Below are positions 8,390 to 17,357 of a stretch of 54,485 bases of DNA, one piece after another (the stretch's first letter is position 1; each line of letters opens with the position of its first letter). Source of the stretch: an uncultured Mollicutes bacterium (lineage in GTDB: Bacteria > Bacillota_I > Bacilli_A > RF39 > UBA660); NCBI GenBank assembly GCA_900550145.1, contig URRF01000005.1:1-54485 (forward strand), read 5' to 3'. The position numbers and the translations under genes were made by a program. A model generated the notes under the pieces. That model did not search any database, had not been told where the DNA came from, and saw nothing but the letters and a program-made list of their open reading frames with translations.

Positions 8390-9610
8390 TTATTCACATA
8401 CCCAACCATGTGTTGTAATATAGTCGCACCAGCACGTTTTTCCTTGTACTGGTGGATGTGTACTTCCATAACAACCTGATTCAGATGGTGGTTTATCTGG
8501 TTCTTCCTGTTTTTTTGATGATATAGTACATGTAGAACTTACACTACCTATTTTTGCAGTAATTGTTGCACTTCCTACTCCTGATATTGATACTACACCA
8601 TTTGCGTTAACTGTAGCAACACTACTATTATTTGATGTCCAAGTTACTTCCTTTTCATCAGCATCCGTTGGTTTTGGCTTAGCAACTAAAGTTAAACTAT
8701 CGCCAACGTATATAGTCCCTGATTTACATACTCCACCATTAGTTATAGTTGTACCATTATTTGTTATTTCTACACCAGTTGCTAGTTTCTTCCATTTTGC
8801 CTTTAAAGTAATATTTTCACTTCCTATAATTAATATATTATTTGTTAAATTATAATCGTTAGTTGAACTAGTAATTTCCCAACCTTCAAAAATGCAATTT
8901 TCTCTTGTGGGATATTCTATTGATAATGTTTTTCCTACTCTATAATTTCCACTTATATTATTTTTTAATATTCCTCCATCTTCATTTATTGTTAATGTTA
9001 CAGTTTTTATTGCTGGTGAATCAGCAGTGTTATCACTATATATTATTATATTTCTTTTTAATGTTTGTCCATTATACTGATATGTTATTTGATATTTTTT
9101 TACTATACTAGTATTTACTTCGCCTGTAATTGTTACACCACTATTTATTAGACTATTATTTAATAATATTCCTGGGTCGTTATATGTGCTATTTTCTTTT
9201 ATGTATATATTATAAGCACCTGATAATGTTAGTTTGTTTTTGTTATCCTGTTCTATATCGTATGTTGCTTCTATTTTACCATCATAGTTCCTTGTAACAT
9301 AAACTATATCTGTTAAAGGTAAATCTTTATTTGTTTTTGGGTTTTTTATATTGTTTAAATATTTATTATCTACTAGAGTTTGTAATGATATATTTATCCA
9401 GTCATTATTTAAAAAATCATCTAAATTATTTTCATTATCCACTACATAATTTTTTGCTGATAATTCGATTGAATTTATTAATGTTTTGTATGAGTTTTCT
9501 CTTGCTTGATTTACTTTTCTTATGGATGCTGTAACAATTATTGTAGATAATATTCCCATTATTACTATTGCTGCAAGTATTTCTATTAATGTAAAAGCAT
9601 TTTTTTTCAT
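8390..9610 (-). CDS. Large prepilin-like protein with DUF5011, InlB-type and Big_2 domains
   Basis: A 406-residue protein with a prepilin leader (MKKNA/FTLIEILAAIVIMGIL). The pilin-like N-terminal part is followed by a DUF5011-like segment (about 125-190), an InlB B-repeat/Listeria-Bacteroides-type repeat ending in TLKAKWKK (about 198-272), and a Big_2 Ig domain with EVTWTSNNSSVATVNANGVV (about 275-365). It ends in a short Pro-rich linker and a tail with four Cys (CYG...CWC...CE). Such domains usually occur on adhesins, so this may be a pilus-tip or surface display protein. The 137-bp gap to the next prepilin gene holds no clear gene. Confidence 0.75.
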   Translation of the reverse strand: MKKNAFTLIEILAAIVIMGILSTIIVTASIRKVNQARENSYKTLINSIELSAKNYVVDNENNLDDFLNNDWINISLQTLVDNKYLNNIKNPKTNKDLPLTDIVYVTRNYDGKIEATYDIEQDNKNKLTLSGAYNIYIKENSTYNDPGILLNNSLINSGVTITGEVNTSIVKKYQITYQYNGQTLKRNIIIYSDNTADSPAIKTVTLTINEDGGILKNNISGNYRVGKTLSIEYPTRENCIFEGWEITSSTNDYNLTNNILIIGSENITLKAKWKKLATGVEITNNGTTITNGGVCKSGTIYVGDSLTLVAKPKPTDADEKEVTWTSNNSSVATVNANGVVSISGVGSATITAKIGSVSSTCTISSKKQEEPDKPPSESGCYGSTHPPVQGKTCWCDYITTHGWVCE

Positions 9611-9639
9611 AGTCCCTCCTAAATAAAAAGAATAAACAG

Positions 9640-10866
9640 CTATTTGTCTATTCTAATTGTTATTTGATATGTATTTCCTAAATCCATTTCTTCTTTATAA
9701 ACATTTATTCCTTGTAGTTTTAAATCGTTTATACTTTTATTTAATGCATCTGTAGCTGTTTTTACTTTTGTAGATGCATTATTATTCATTACATCTATTA
9801 TGTCATCTTTCATATCTAAATCTACAAAAAATTTATTATTATTTTTTGGATTTGGATTTTGCATTAATGATGACATATCTGCTATTGGTTGCTCTTGTCG
9901 TATATTTTCTGCATTTGTTTTTATTGCATTGATATCTATATTCATATTATTTGCTCCATTAGTTGCTGTATTGCTAAATACTTGCGGATTTATGACACTT
10001 TGTATGTCTTGTTCTTTTGAGTGTTCCTCTTGTATATTTGGTGTATCGTATCTAAATATATCTAATGAAGAATTTGGTGTAGGTCTATTCATTTGTTGTG
10101 GTTCTTGTGGTTTTATTTCTTGTGGTTGGGTGAATTTACCTAAATTATTTATTAAATTGGCTTGTGGATTAATATCATTTATAATGTTATTTATAGGAAT
10201 ATTAATCTCTGGAGTGCTTAGATATTCTGACTCTTTTATTTGCATATTTGTATCTTTACCATATTTATCCCTTATTAAATCATCAGTTTGTCTTACTGTT
10301 AATCTCTTTTCAATAATTTCACTTAACACTTTTCTTTGATCTTCTTTATTATCTAACTTTAATATGCTCCTTGCGTGTCTTTCTGATATTTTTCCATTTA
10401 ATATGGCATCTTGTACTAGTTCATCCAAGTTCAACAATCTTAATTTATTAGCTATTGATGATTGGCTTTTTCCCATTCTTTTTGCAAGTTCGTCTTGTGT
10501 TAGATAACCTTTGTCTAATATTTTTTTAAATGATTTTGCTTCTTCTAAAGATGTCATTTCTTTTCTTTGAATATTTTCTATTACTGCTACTTCTGCACTT
10601 TCATTATCATTTAAATTCATAACAATACAAGGTACTTTTTTCATACCAACTAATGTAGCAGCTTTATATCTTCTTTCTCCAGCTATTATTTCGAATTTAT
10701 CTTGAATTCTCCTTACTACTAATGGTTGAATTATACCATGTTCTTTTATTGAATTTGCTAGTTCATTTAATGCTTCTACATCAAATGTTAATCTTGGTTG
10801 AAATCTATTAGGTATTATTTCCTCTACCGGTATTTCAATTATTTCTCTACTCATTGTATTGTTCAC
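9640..10866 (-). CDS. noc: Nucleoid occlusion protein Noc (ParB/Spo0J family)
   Basis: Noc binds NBS sites on the chromosome and blocks division over the nucleoid. The 408-residue protein has the ParB CTPase N-domain (EIPVEEIIPNRFQPR at about 10-24; GERRYKAA near 65-72) and the helix-turn-helix domain (GKSQSSIANKLRLL). Noc rather than Spo0J is supported by Q and K in SQSSIANK, by SERHAR where Spo0J has SMGHGR, by the ending YQITIRIDK, and by its location after mnmG-rsmG. Six exact Noc-type palindromes lie in this window. Odd points: the start (GTG 10866, GGTGGG upstream) leaves no N-terminal amphipathic helix as in Bacillus Noc, and about 135 residues of Asn/Gln/Pro-rich linker separate the DNA-binding and C-terminal dimer domains. 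Confidence 0.85.
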   Translation of the reverse strand: MNNTMSREIIEIPVEEIIPNRFQPRLTFDVEALNELANSIKEHGIIQPLVVRRIQDKFEIIAGERRYKAATLVGMKKVPCIVMNLNDNESAEVAVIENIQRKEMTSLEEAKSFKKILDKGYLTQDELAKRMGKSQSSIANKLRLLNLDELVQDAILNGKISERHARSILKLDNKEDQRKVLSEIIEKRLTVRQTDDLIRDKYGKDTNMQIKESEYLSTPEINIPINNIINDINPQANLINNLGKFTQPQEIKPQEPQQMNRPTPNSSLDIFRYDTPNIQEEHSKEQDIQSVINPQVFSNTATNGANNMNIDINAIKTNAENIRQEQPIADMSSLMQNPNPKNNNKFFVDLDMKDDIIDVMNNNASTKVKTATDALNKSINDLKLQGINVYKEEMDLGNTYQITIRIDK

Positions 10867-10933
10867 AATAATCCCACCTTTATTCTTATATGTATATAAT
10901 ACTAAAAAAAAAGATAAATTGCAATATATTTAT

Positions 10934-11683
10934 CTAATTGTTATTTAAATAACTAGCCATATGTCTTCCCCATAAATGGAAGAAATAAGGTTGTGGATGA
11001 ATTCCATCTGTAGTAAACGGATTTTCTTTTTCTTTTAAAAATTGACTATTTTCTAAAAATTGCACTTTTTCTTGTTGTGCTAATTTTTTTAATTCTTCAT
11101 TAAACAACTCTTGATATGTAAAAGCAATATCTGATTTTACTACATCATCTCTTACAGGCAAAATTGAATTTATTATTATTTTTGTATTGGGTAATATTTC
11201 TCTTAAATATATAATTTTATTTTTATAGTATTTGATAAAAGATGTTACATCTCCTACCCACATTTCTAAATCATTTGCTCCATATGAAAGAAATAAATAT
11301 TTTGGAGAATTTTCTATTATTCTACCAATATCTTCTTCCATATTATCTATTCTTCTTCCTCGTGTATATACTACGTTTTTATTATCCAAAACCTCATAAG
11401 CTGGTAATCCTTCTGCCATAGAATCTCCTATTACCATTGCTTGTTTTTCATTAAATATCTTGAAAACGTCTTCATCTGTTATATTCTCTATTGGATATAT
11501 ATCTTTTTGAATTTCTTTTTTCTTAGTTGTTGTTACTTTTGAAGTTATTACAACAATTTCTTTTTTATCACTATCTTTTTGAATATTTGTATCTTCGTAT
11601 AAATATTCATTTGTATATGATATAGAGAATATTGATAGTGCTATTATCAAAATTATTACTAATATATTTACTACATTTTTCAT
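10934..11683 (-). CDS. Membrane-anchored SGNH/GDSL hydrolase
   Basis: A 249-residue protein with an N-terminal membrane segment (about 5-23) and an extracytoplasmic SGNH esterase fold: block I VIGDSMAEGL with the nucleophile Ser, the block III-like YGANDLEMW, and the catalytic DGIHPQPYFFHLW near the C-terminus. It is the last gene of a four-gene minus-strand cluster with a DUF4358 lipoprotein, a DHHW protein and an MBOAT acyltransferase. This is the kind of set used to add or remove O-acyl groups on surface polysaccharides. The substrate cannot be read from the sequence. Confidence 0.8.
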   Translation of the reverse strand: MKNVVNILVIILIIALSIFSISYTNEYLYEDTNIQKDSDKKEIVVITSKVTTTKKKEIQKDIYPIENITDEDVFKIFNEKQAMVIGDSMAEGLPAYEVLDNKNVVYTRGRRIDNMEEDIGRIIENSPKYLFLSYGANDLEMWVGDVTSFIKYYKNKIIYLREILPNTKIIINSILPVRDDVVKSDIAFTYQELFNEELKKLAQQEKVQFLENSQFLKEKENPFTTDGIHPQPYFFHLWGRHMASYLNNN

Positions 11684-11706
11684 TTTACTCCCCTAAATTT
11701 TAAATT

Positions 11707-12165
11707 TTATTCTAAATTTAAAAAGTTATCTCTTATTTTTGATGAATATGTATTATCCATAACAAGTATTACTAAATCTCCTTTGCTTGCTACTAATACA
11801 TTTTTTTCATCAACTCCAACACAAACCCATTTTCTTGGATCAATTTTTTCTTTTATAGCTTTTTTCATCTTATCTGCATCGTTTGCACCATTTAATCTTA
11901 CAAGAACAACTGAATGTGCAACAGATGACATTTTTGGCTCAGATGCAAGTGCTTCTTTATAAGGAACATCTATATCGCCTAAATAATAAGTTTGATTTTC
12001 ACTAGTTACTTTTACGTTTTCTAAAGCAGGAATTTCATCTTTATCTATTCCTTTATAAACCTCTTTCATTATACTACTTAGTGATTTATCTATTGTTTTG
12101 TTTCCACATCCAGTTGAGATGAAAATAATACATATCATTAATAAACTATAAATTATCTTTTTCAT
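11707..12165 (-). CDS. DUF4358-like lipoprotein
   Basis: A 152-residue protein with a clear lipoprotein signal peptide (MKKIIYSLLMICIIFISTGC, Cys 20). The mature part aligns with the 80-646 protein over the whole C-terminal half (KWVCVGVDEKNVLVASKGDL against MWICVSADKLYITNSGNVI), which I class as DUF4358-like. It sits between the DHHW and SGNH genes of the O-acylation cluster. Its exact function is unknown; extracytoplasmic location is certain enough from the lipobox. Confidence 0.7.
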   Translation of the reverse strand: MKKIIYSLLMICIIFISTGCGNKTIDKSLSSIMKEVYKGIDKDEIPALENVKVTSENQTYYLGDIDVPYKEALASEPKMSSVAHSVVLVRLNGANDADKMKKAIKEKIDPRKWVCVGVDEKNVLVASKGDLVILVMDNTYSSKIRDNFLNLE

Positions 12166-12181
12166 TTTTCCCTCCTAATTA

Positions 12182-13273
12182 TTATTTTATAGCAAAACTA
12201 TTATTTATAACAGGTATACTATATAAAAATATTATATCGTTTACACTATTAAACGAAATTTCTTCTATTTCTTTTAAGTTTTTACTACCTATATATCTTA
12301 AATCAATTACTGTAATTTTTTTATATGCTTCTATTAAAAGTGGGGTTATACTACTTCCAAAGGAATCTCTAAAAATAATTAATTCTCTATTATTATTGCT
12401 CATATTGTTATTTATTATTAAAAGTGGAGTTGCACCACTTAGAAATACATCATAACTATCTACATTTGTTAAATTTTTTTGTGTATAAACACTTTGTATT
12501 TCTTTTTTTTCATAGTTAAATACGCTTGCATTATTTATTATGTCACTCGTTAAATAATTTAAAGTATCGGCTTTTATATTTGTTGATATTCTTGCATATA
12601 AGCTACCATAGAATGGTGAATATGTGTTATTTATATTTGGGAAAGTAATATTAAAATTTAATTTTGTTCCTATTTTATTTACTACTTTTTCTAACTTTTC
12701 ATTTTTCCAATGTATATCTGTTTTATAATATGAATCAAGTGATAAATCATCTTTTATGTCTATCCAATTAATATCCTCATTTAAACCATTTTTTAATGAG
12801 TTTTCTACTAGGTTATAATCCATTTTTGGTATTGATAAATCATTTAAATAATAATTTTTATCTGGTATGTAAACAAAATATTTATTTTTATTTTGTAAAT
12901 ATGTATCAGATACATAGTTTATTTTACTTAAAAGATGATTTATTGAATTTTCATTAACTTTTGTATTAAGTTCAAACAAGTAACCATTTTTTTCAAAAAC
13001 ATTATTATTTTCATTTTTTAAAAATAATTTTGTTCCTGCAATGGCTTTTATTTTCCTGAATGTATTTCTATATGGAAATTGATCAGTAAAGTAATCATTT
13101 AAATATGAGAAATAGTTATCATCACTAAATATAGTTGATAATTCTATTTTTTTGAATTGAGTTAGCTTTCTTCTTTCTTCTTTTGATATTTCTTGATCTT
13201 TTGTAATTACTCCAAGTATCATAAAATAAAATAAGAAGAGTACAAATGATATTGAAATGATCTTATCTTTCAT
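12182..13273 (-). CDS. DHHW-family (AlgX/AlgJ-like) polysaccharide O-acetylation protein
   Basis: A 363-residue protein with one N-terminal membrane segment (about 5-22) and an SGNH-like extracytoplasmic domain. Visible motifs are TDIHWKNE (the D-x-H-W motif that gives the DHHW family its name) and FRDSFGSSITPLL, the AlgX/AlgJ-type Ser block. Proteins of this family work with MBOAT transporters of acyl groups to modify exported polysaccharides. The gene lies 9 bases downstream of the MBOAT gene and 16 bases upstream of the DUF4358 lipoprotein gene, and has a good GGAGGT ribosome binding site. Confidence 0.8.
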   Translation of the reverse strand: MKDKIISISFVLFLFYFMILGVITKDQEISKEERRKLTQFKKIELSTIFSDDNYFSYLNDYFTDQFPYRNTFRKIKAIAGTKLFLKNENNNVFEKNGYLFELNTKVNENSINHLLSKINYVSDTYLQNKNKYFVYIPDKNYYLNDLSIPKMDYNLVENSLKNGLNEDINWIDIKDDLSLDSYYKTDIHWKNEKLEKVVNKIGTKLNFNITFPNINNTYSPFYGSLYARISTNIKADTLNYLTSDIINNASVFNYEKKEIQSVYTQKNLTNVDSYDVFLSGATPLLIINNNMSNNNRELIIFRDSFGSSITPLLIEAYKKITVIDLRYIGSKNLKEIEEISFNSVNDIIFLYSIPVINNSFAIK

Positions 13274-13282
13274 GATTACCTC

Positions 13283-14662
13283 CTAAAATCTAAAGTATAA
13301 AAATGGATTAAATGATTCATCTATTATAAATGCAGTTGATAATATTAATAAAATTATATAAATTATTGGTTCAACAATATTGATAATTTTTTCATTTTTT
13401 ATTTTTTGGATAAGTAATTTTAATAATGGCGTTGATGAAATTATGCTTATTATTAATATAATTAAATAATTTTTTAAATAATAAATTGTTTCTGTATTAG
13501 TGAATGATAATTTATTTAATCCAAACATTGATGAAATTGATGTTTGAATATCTCTAAAGTTAGTTTGATTAAATATTACAAAACCAATTATTACTATGAA
13601 ATTTGTCCAAATGACTCCAAATAGTTTATGCTTTTTAAAATAATTGTATAAGAATTTTTTTTCTATAATTAGTATAAGTGCAAAATATAAACCCCATATT
13701 ATGAAATTCCAACTTGCACCATGCCATAAGCCAGTTAATAACCATACTATTAGAATGTTAATATATTTTTTTAAATTTCCTACTTTACTCCCACCTAGAG
13801 GTATATAAACATAATCTTTAAACCATGATGATAAAGATATGTGCCATCTTCTCCAAAATTCTGTTATGCTATTTGCTGTAAGTGGATAATTGAAATTTTC
13901 TAAAAAATGAAAGCCAAACATTAATCCAAGGCCAATTGCCATGTCACTATAACCAGAAAAATCAAGATATAGTTCTAATGTATCTGATATTGCTTTTATC
14001 CAATATGATAAAACTGTTTTACTTGAAATGTTTATCATATTTTTTGATAATTCACCTAATACGTTTGCAAGTAATACTTTTTTTGAAAGTCCTATAATAA
14101 ATCTACTAACACCATTTGAAAATGTATTAAATTTGTTCTCGCGATTATCTATTTCAGTAGAAATTGTTTCATATCTTACAATTGGTCCCTGTAATAAATG
14201 TGGAAACATCAATAAATATGTGGCATATGATAATAAACTTTTAGAGCTTTTTACTTTTTCTTTATATACATCTATTAAATAACTTGTGTTTTGAAATGTA
14301 TAAAAACTAATACCTAATGGTAAAGTTATTGATAATAGATTGAAATTAGTATTTAATATTGAATTTATATTTTGTAAAAAGAAATTATAGTATTTGAAAT
14401 AAAATAAAATTAGAAAATTTATTATAATTCCCAATATGAGAAATAGTTTTTTTTTGTTACTAGATTCAATTTTTTTACTTATTAAGTAGTTAAATATTGT
14501 AGTTATTATTAGTAAAAATAAATATTTTGAATCACCATATAAATAGAAAAATAAACTGCCTATTAATAATATTATATTTCTTGACTTTTTTTCCATTGTA
14601 AAATAAAGGATGATTATTATTGGTAAAAAATAGTACAAAAAAGAAATACTTGAAAATATCAT
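13283..14662 (-). CDS. MBOAT-family O-acyltransferase (AlgI/DltB-like)
   Basis: A 459-residue polytopic membrane protein of the MBOAT superfamily, which passes acyl groups across the membrane to polysaccharides or teichoic acids. It has about ten or more hydrophobic segments and the diagnostic block SITEFWRRWHISLSSWFKDYVYIPLGGS, followed by WLLTGLWHGASWNFIIWG containing the catalytic His. It is the first gene of the cluster running down to the SGNH hydrolase. A second MBOAT start with nearly the same first ten residues lies at the left window edge. Confidence 0.93.
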   Translation of the reverse strand: MIFSSISFLYYFLPIIIILYFTMEKKSRNIILLIGSLFFYLYGDSKYLFLLIITTIFNYLISKKIESSNKKKLFLILGIIINFLILFYFKYYNFFLQNINSILNTNFNLLSITLPLGISFYTFQNTSYLIDVYKEKVKSSKSLLSYATYLLMFPHLLQGPIVRYETISTEIDNRENKFNTFSNGVSRFIIGLSKKVLLANVLGELSKNMINISSKTVLSYWIKAISDTLELYLDFSGYSDMAIGLGLMFGFHFLENFNYPLTANSITEFWRRWHISLSSWFKDYVYIPLGGSKVGNLKKYINILIVWLLTGLWHGASWNFIIWGLYFALILIIEKKFLYNYFKKHKLFGVIWTNFIVIIGFVIFNQTNFRDIQTSISSMFGLNKLSFTNTETIYYLKNYLIILIISIISSTPLLKLLIQKIKNEKIINIVEPIIYIILLILSTAFIIDESFNPFLYFRF

Positions 14663-14702
14663 ATTTACCTCCTATCAAGTACCATATATTATTCTTAAGT
14701 AG

Positions 14703-14711
14703 ATTATAACA
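14703..14711 (-). promoter_or_regulatory. Extended -10 promoter for the MBOAT cluster
   Basis: The minus strand reads TGTTATAAT about 40 bases before the MBOAT start, just after the rsmG terminator. There is no clear -35. Its position after a terminator suggests an independent start of transcription for the O-acylation cluster. Confidence 0.5.
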
Positions 14712-14740
14712 CAAAAATAAAAGCATTAAAATATGCTTTT
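14712..14740 (-). terminator. Intrinsic terminator after rsmG
   Basis: An 8-bp stem (AAAAGCAT/ATGCTTTT) with a 6-base loop is followed on the minus strand by ATTTTTG. It lies immediately after the rsmG stop and ends the mnmG-rsmG operon. Confidence 0.7.
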
Positions 14741-14743
14741 GTT

Positions 14744-15445
14744 TTATAATGGGTGTTTTAATATTTTATCGTAATTTCTAGGATAATTATTATCTGTTTT
14801 TCTTATTTTTTTTATTATTATTAAGTTTCTATTTATATCTTGTTTTGGCAATTTAAATGTTATTATATTTTCTATTTTTGCTCCTAATGTTTGCAAATAT
14901 TTTGTATTTTTAATTTCTTCATCTATATTTGCTTTCATTGGAATAAAATAACCATTTATTTTTAAGCCAGGAATACACAATTCACTTATTATATTTAATT
15001 TTGATACTGCTCTACATGTTATTAAGTCATAAGTTTCATTATTTTTTCTTATAAATATTTCAGCTCTATCATGAACAGTATTTATGTTTTTTAAATTTAA
15101 TTCTTTTATTACAATATTTAAAAAATTTATTCTTTTATTTAAAGCATCTACTAACGTTATTTGCAAGTTTGGAAAAACGATTTTTAATACTAATCCTGGA
15201 AATCCTGCACCTGTTCCTATATCACATACCTTTAAATTTTGATTTAAATCTATTGCTTTTATTAAAGTAATACTATCATAAAAATGTTTTAAATATACAT
15301 CTTGTTTTTCTGTTATTCTTGTTAAATTTATTTTTTGATTATATTCAATAAGTAAATTATAGTATTTTTCTAATCTTTCTAACATTAGAGGTGTTACTTC
15401 AATATTTAATTTATTTAATTCAGTTATAAATTCTTTTTCATTCAT
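14744..15445 (-). CDS. rsmG: 16S rRNA (guanine-N7) methyltransferase RsmG
   Basis: RsmG (GidB) methylates G527 of 16S rRNA (E. coli numbering) using SAM. The 233-residue protein has the SAM loop CDIGTGAGFPGL (about residues 69-80) and the family segment NLTRITEKQDVYLKHFYDSI. Its ATG overlaps the mnmG TGA stop (ATGA), so the two genes are translationally coupled. The mnmG-rsmG-noc order matches Bacillus, with the four-gene O-acylation cluster inserted before noc. Confidence 0.94.
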   Translation of the reverse strand: MNEKEFITELNKLNIEVTPLMLERLEKYYNLLIEYNQKINLTRITEKQDVYLKHFYDSITLIKAIDLNQNLKVCDIGTGAGFPGLVLKIVFPNLQITLVDALNKRINFLNIVIKELNLKNINTVHDRAEIFIRKNNETYDLITCRAVSKLNIISELCIPGLKINGYFIPMKANIDEEIKNTKYLQTLGAKIENIITFKLPKQDINRNLIIIKKIRKTDNNYPRNYDKILKHPL

Positions 15446-17244
15446 TTAAAATACCTCTTCATGTAAACACTTAATATAGATATATCACTTGGATTTACTC
15501 CACTTATTCTCATTGCTTGTCCTAAAGAAGTTGGTCTTATCTTATTTAATTTTTGCCTTGCCTCACTTGCTAGGTTTATTATTTTATCGTAATCTATGTC
15601 TTCTGGTATTTTTTTATATTCTAGTTTTAGCATTCTTTCTGCTTCTTTTTCTATTTTCTTTATATATCCTTCATACTTTAATATTATTTCTGCTTGTTCT
15701 AATTCTTCTTTTGTGTATTTTTTATCTAAAACATCTGTTATATCAAATATAGTATTTTCTGGTCTTTTTATATATGTTTCACCTGTTATTTTATCCACTT
15801 TAATTGTTTTTAATATTTTCAATAAATTTTCTATATTTTCTTTTTTCTCTTTGAATTTTTGGTACCTTTCTTCGCTAATCATACCTGCTTTATATCCGTA
15901 TTCTGTTAATCTTAAATCTGCATTATCATGTCTTAGTAATAATCTATATTCTGCACGTGATGTTAGTAAACGATATGGTTCATTTGTTCCTTTTGTTACT
16001 AAATCATCTATTAATACACCAATATATGCTTCATTTCTTTTTAGTACGAGTGGAGGTTGGTTTTCTAGTTTTAAAGAGGCATTTATACCGGCCATCAATC
16101 CTTGACAAGCTGCTTCTTCATATCCGCTTGTACCATTTATTTGACCTGCTGTAAATAAATTTTCTATTATTTTTGTTTCAAGTGATGAATTTATTTGTGT
16201 AGGATATATTGCATCATATTCTATTGCGTATGCATATCTTAATATTTTTGCATTTTCTAAACCAGGTAAACTATGTACCATTTTTTCTTGTACATCTATA
16301 GGCATACTTGTTGAAAAACCCTGTATATATATGTCGTCATAATACTTACTTTCTGGTTCTAAAAATAATTGATGAATTTCTTTATCTTTAAATCTTACTA
16401 TTTTATCCTCTATTGATGGACAATATCTTGGTCCTACTCCTTTAATATCATTTAAACCACCATACATACTTGATTTTGTAAGGTTCTCTAATATTATCTT
16501 TTTCGTTTCTTCGGTTGTGTATATTAGGTGACATGGTTCTTGGTTATTTATGTCATAATATATTTCATTATCAAATGAGAATGTATATGATTCTTTATCA
16601 CCATCTTCTCTTTTTGTTTTTGAAAAATCTATACTACTTCTTTCTATTCTTGGCGGAGTACCTGTTTTTAATCTTAAAATATCAAAGCCATATGACTTTA
16701 ATTTATCACTTAAATACTTTGAATTTTTTTGACTATTTGGGCCACTGCTTGTTCTTGTATTACCAATTAAAATATCACTTTTTAAATAAGTACCCGTTGT
16801 TAATATTACTATATCAGATGTTATCTTAGTACCATCTTCTAGGATTATTCCACCTACTTTTTTATCTTTTATTATTAAATCTTCTACTGTTTCTTCTAGA
16901 ATAGTAAGATTTTTTTGTTCTTTTAAATGTCTTACCATTTCCTGTGGATAACTTATTTTATCTGCTTGACATCTTAAGGACTTAACAGCAGGTCCTTTCG
17001 ATTTATTTAACATTTTTTGTTGTAAAAGTGTCTTATCTGCACATTTACCCATATATCCACCTAATGCATCTATTTCTCTTACTACAATTCCTTTCGCAGA
17101 ACCACCTATGGATGGATTACATGGCATTGTGGCTATATTATCCAAACTTCCCGTAACTAATAATGTTTTGTGTCTTTTTGAACTTGCTAAAGCAGCTTCA
17201 CATCCTGCATGCCCTGCTCCTACAACAATTATTTCATAATTCAT
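15442..17244 (-). CDS. mnmG: tRNA uridine-5-carboxymethylaminomethyl modification enzyme MnmG
   Basis: MnmG (GidA) is the FAD-binding partner of MnmE in making cmnm5U34 in tRNAs. The 600-residue protein begins with the dinucleotide-binding site VVGAGHAGCEAAL and contains MPCNPSIGGSAKGIVVREIDALGG, RTSSGPNSQKNSKYLSD and SGYEEAACQGLMAGIN. I chose ATG 17244 because GGTG lies 6 bases upstream; TTG 17256 and ATG 17250 are in-frame alternatives. Its partner mnmE is on the other side of oriC (22968), although the two are adjacent in Bacillus. Confidence 0.95.
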   Translation of the reverse strand: MNYEIIVVGAGHAGCEAALASSKRHKTLLVTGSLDNIATMPCNPSIGGSAKGIVVREIDALGGYMGKCADKTLLQQKMLNKSKGPAVKSLRCQADKISYPQEMVRHLKEQKNLTILEETVEDLIIKDKKVGGIILEDGTKITSDIVILTTGTYLKSDILIGNTRTSSGPNSQKNSKYLSDKLKSYGFDILRLKTGTPPRIERSSIDFSKTKREDGDKESYTFSFDNEIYYDINNQEPCHLIYTTEETKKIILENLTKSSMYGGLNDIKGVGPRYCPSIEDKIVRFKDKEIHQLFLEPESKYYDDIYIQGFSTSMPIDVQEKMVHSLPGLENAKILRYAYAIEYDAIYPTQINSSLETKIIENLFTAGQINGTSGYEEAACQGLMAGINASLKLENQPPLVLKRNEAYIGVLIDDLVTKGTNEPYRLLTSRAEYRLLLRHDNADLRLTEYGYKAGMISEERYQKFKEKKENIENLLKILKTIKVDKITGETYIKRPENTIFDITDVLDKKYTKEELEQAEIILKYEGYIKKIEKEAERMLKLEYKKIPEDIDYDKIINLASEARQKLNKIRPTSLGQAMRISGVNPSDISILSVYMKRYFK

Positions 17245-17311
17245 ATACATCACCAACTCTTAGTAATTATACTAATTTTTTATAAATAATCAATATTTTA
17301 TTATATAAACG

Positions 17312-17350
17312 AAAAAAAGCAAACAGATTAATGAACTGACTATTTGCTTA
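17312..17350 (-). terminator. Intrinsic terminator after the 17358 prepilin-like gene
   Basis: On the minus strand AAGCAAATAG pairs with CTGTTTGCTT (one mismatch) around a 13-base loop, followed by a run of seven T. It lies 8 bases past the stop of the small prepilin-like gene, separating it from mnmG. Confidence 0.75.
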
Positions 17351-17357
17351 AATTCTT

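Noticed and set aside
9800..10339. 179-codon open frame on the plus strand within noc
   Set aside because: It is antisense to a clear ParB-family protein, has no matching family, and its Cys/Phe-rich translation is typical of the complement of an Asn/Gln-rich region.
9640..10866. Assigning the ParB-family gene as Spo0J
   Set aside because: Recognition-helix residues, the SERHAR segment, the C-terminal TIRI ending, the mnmG-rsmG context and six exact NBS sites all favour Noc. A dual role stays possible.
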